From an uncultured beta proteobacterium (GTDB lineage: Bacteria > Pseudomonadota > Gammaproteobacteria > Burkholderiales > Burkholderiaceae): a DNA stretch of 17,499 nt. Numbering within the stretch: position 1 is the first letter of the stretch; every line of letters begins with the position of its first letter. The stretch covers positions 1-17,499 of the forward strand of contig CAILON010000330.1 of NCBI GenBank assembly GCA_903835865.1. The letters are read 5' to 3'. This document shows positions 15,705 to 17,499 of the stretch, piece by piece. Position numbers and translations under genes: made by a program. A model generated the notes under the pieces. It worked only from the letters and a program-made list of their open reading frames with translations. It was not told the DNA's origin and did not search any database.

Positions 15705-16794
15705 TCGGCTGCGGTAGGCCATACCTACCCAATTGCCGAAGCGGCACCCACTTTAGATCTGAACCTGAAAATTCATAAGGCTTGGAGAGATTTAATTCCC
15801 AAATTTGTATCCATAAACGACGATGCGTAAAGACATGTTTAATTTGCTCACCCCGAATGAGTTTTGATGATGATTTCAATAACGCGCCACTCTTTTCATC
15901 GGGCAATGCTAGCGCGAGCAACTCTTTTGCATTGATTTCTAAGGACTCCATGGCTGATGTTCTTGCCTTCCATGGTGCCTCTGGCAATGACCAAAGTCCA
16001 CCCCATATAGCTTTGCTCGGACGCTTTTGCAACAGAATAGCGTCACTACTTCTCATGAAGACCATGTCGCAATTGAACTCAGGTGATTTTGCTTTCACTA
16101 CTTTTTGCGGAAATGAAAGTACTTGACCGCTCAAGTTGGCTTGGCAATCTTTTAGATAAGGACACTTTTTTTCACCAGCAATGCAAACCGGCTTGCGTGA
16201 AGTGCACCAAGTTGCCCCAAAGTCCATCAAGGCCTGGGTATACACCGGCATATGCTCTGACTCCGATGGCAGCATATCACTAGCTAATTGCCAAAGACGA
16301 TCATTTACCGCTTTGTCTTGTAATGGTCCCTCTACTGCGAAAAGGCGCGCAAGAATGCGTTTGACGTTGGCATCCAGTATGGGCGCACGTTCAAGAAATG
16401 CAAATGCCGCAATAGCGCCTGCTGTTGAACGCCCTATTCCTTTGAGCTGTTCGAGTAAAAGTGGGTCACTCGGAAATCTTCCAAAGAATTGATTTACCAC
16501 CTGCTGCGCACAAGCATGTAAATTTCTGGCGCGGGAGTAATAACCTAAGCCAGCCCATTCGGCCAATACTTCATCAACATCTGCAGCTGCCAATTTTTTA
16601 ACAGTCGGAAAACGCTTCATAAATCGGGGGTAACGCTCTAGAACCGTAGCCACCTGAGTTTGCTGCAACATAATTTCTGAAACCCATACTGCATAAGGAT
16701 CACGATTATCTTGCCATGGCAATCCCGAGCGCCCGCTTTGCTTATGCCAAGCAATCAAGGTTTTAGAAAAGTGCTTGATTAACGCTTTTGACAT
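15649..16794 (-). CDS. mutY: A/G-specific adenine DNA glycosylase
   Basis: Removes adenine mispaired with 8-oxoguanine, working with MutM. The 381-aa product has the helix-hairpin-helix glycosylase core: catalytic Glu40 in SEIMLQQTQV, the hairpin LLEQLKGIGRSTAGAIAAFAF (113-133) and Asp141 in ILDANVKR. The iron-sulfur region has four cysteines (197, 204, 211, 217), but the spacing is X6-X6-X5 instead of the usual X6-X2-X5. The C-terminal NUDIX-like domain (about 235-365) that reads 8-oxoG includes WGGLWSLPE (264-272) and HVFTHRRL (320-327). E. coli MutY is 350 aa. Its start overlaps the mutM end by 16 bases, so the two are co-transcribed; its 3' end overlaps rapZ by 56 bases tail to tail. Confidence 0.96.
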   Translation of the reverse strand: MSKALIKHFSKTLIAWHKQSGRSGLPWQDNRDPYAVWVSEIMLQQTQVATVLERYPRFMKRFPTVKKLAAADVDEVLAEWAGLGYYSRARNLHACAQQVVNQFFGRFPSDPLLLEQLKGIGRSTAGAIAAFAFLERAPILDANVKRILARLFAVEGPLQDKAVNDRLWQLASDMLPSESEHMPVYTQALMDFGATWCTSRKPVCIAGEKKCPYLKDCQANLSGQVLSFPQKVVKAKSPEFNCDMVFMRSSDAILLQKRPSKAIWGGLWSLPEAPWKARTSAMESLEINAKELLALALPDEKSGALLKSSSKLIRGEQIKHVFTHRRLWIQIWELNLSKPYEFSGSDLKWVPLRQLGRYGLPQPIKVLLQKLSLARGDDLKN

Positions 16795-17499
16795 TGCGGG
16801 CAGAAATAGGTGGAGCGCTGGCCCTGCACAATTTGCTTAATAGGTGTTTTGCAAACCTTACAGGGCTGGTCTTTACGATCATAGACTTTGGTTTGCACCA
16901 TGAAATGACCTGGATCCCCATTGCTATTTACAAAATCTTTCAAACTGCTGCCACCAGCATCAATCGCTTTTTTCAAAATCAAGCGCACTGCATTTGCTAA
17001 GCGAGCGCACTGGGGTCGAGTCAACTTACCTGCTGGTTTAACGGGGTGAATACCCGCCTCAAACAAACTTTCCGAGCAATAAATATTTCCCACGCCCACT
17101 ACGGCTTGACCAGCTAATAAAAATTGTTTGACTGCAATACTTCGACCCCGCGAACATTGATACAAAATATTGGCGCCGAGCTCTCCAACAAACTCAGGGG
17201 AGAATGGCTCAGTACCCAGTTTCTGTAATAGTGAATTGCTCTCAATGGGGCCTTTTGTCTTGGGATGCCACAAAACAGCGCCAAACTTTCGAGGATCATG
17301 CAAACGTAGGCTCAATTTGCCAAACTCAAATGTGACCCGATCATGCAGCTTTAGCGGCTCGGAGCTAGGCAACACTCGTAAGGTACCCGTCATCCCCAAA
17401 TGTAAGAGTAGATATCCCAAGTCCAGCTCTACTAAAAGATATTTACCCCTGCGCTCAATCGAGTGTACTTTTTGATTTTGTAAGATCTTGGGTAAATTG
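16779..17499 (-). CDS. mutM: formamidopyrimidine-DNA glycosylase, 5' end outside the window
   Basis: Bifunctional glycosylase/AP lyase that removes 8-oxoguanine and ring-opened purines from DNA. About 240 codons are present; the reading frame continues beyond 17499, so the N-terminal PELPEV active-site part is not visible. Reading on from the edge gives NLPKILQNQKVHSIERRGKYLLVEL, which includes the conserved RRGKYLL lysine. Then follow LGMTGTLRV, DPRKFGAVLW, AVVGVGNIYCSESLFEAGIHP with the DNA-contacting asparagine, and a C-terminal zinc finger C-X2-C-X16-C-X2-C (CKVCKTP...QRSTYFCPQC) whose arginine fits the minor groove. It lies upstream of mutY and overlaps it by 16 bases. A TTG at 17420 could be mistaken for a start but lies inside the conserved protein. 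Confidence 0.95.
   Translation of the reverse strand, partial: NLPKILQNQKVHSIERRGKYLLVELDLGYLLLHLGMTGTLRVLPSSEPLKLHDRVTFEFGKLSLRLHDPRKFGAVLWHPKTKGPIESNSLLQKLGTEPFSPEFVGELGANILYQCSRGRSIAVKQFLLAGQAVVGVGNIYCSESLFEAGIHPVKPAGKLTRPQCARLANAVRLILKKAIDAGGSSLKDFVNSNGDPGHFMVQTKVYDRKDQPCKVCKTPIKQIVQGQRSTYFCPQCQKR

Overview
The window looks like ordinary chromosomal DNA of a betaproteobacterium, most likely Burkholderiaceae and probably Polynucleobacter or a close relative. Three things point there: the gene order (ilvA/queF, ssb/MFS/uvrA, kdsD-kdsC-lptC-lptA-lptB, hpf-ptsN-hprK-rapZ, mutY/mutM), the moderate base composition (mid-40s % G+C by eye, low for the family), and protein sequences I recognise from that group. 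The genus is an inference from pattern memory, not from a search. I see no mobile element, CRISPR array, tRNA or rRNA, and no gap above 300 bases without a gene.

Layout. (1) Bases 1-2538, plus strand: the 3' end of threonine deaminase (ilvA), a 5'-nucleotidase and queF. A symmetrical terminator separates queF from the opposing ssb. (2) Bases 2619-4339, minus strand: ssb preceded by a YajR-like MFS transporter, divergent from uvrA (4377-7265). (3) Bases 7299-9281, minus strand: a KefB/KefC-type cation/proton antiporter with an RCK domain, back to back with kdsD only 11 bp away. (4) Bases 9293-12826, plus strand: kdsD-kdsC-lptC-lptA-lptB, a tightly packed cluster for Kdo synthesis and lipopolysaccharide transport. 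(5) Bases 13009-15704, plus strand: hpf, ptsN, hprK, rapZ, i.e. ribosome hibernation, the nitrogen-type phosphotransferase branch and its kinase, and a P-loop regulator. (6) Bases 15649-17499, minus strand: mutM (5' end beyond the window) and mutY, the oxidised-guanine repair pair. mutY overlaps the 3' end of rapZ tail to tail.

How the genes fit together: one block builds and exports lipopolysaccharide, one regulates metabolism and translation, and four genes (ssb, uvrA, mutY, mutM) serve DNA replication and repair. The main oddities are modest. rpoN is missing from its usual slot between lptB and hpf, where a hairpin and a short possible ORF are found instead. Strong -10-like hexamers lie 6-8 nt before the kdsD and ptsN start codons, suggesting leaderless messages. 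The MutY iron-sulfur cysteines are spaced unusually, and RapZ lacks the basic C-terminal tail of the E. coli protein. I found no convincing undescribed multi-gene system.
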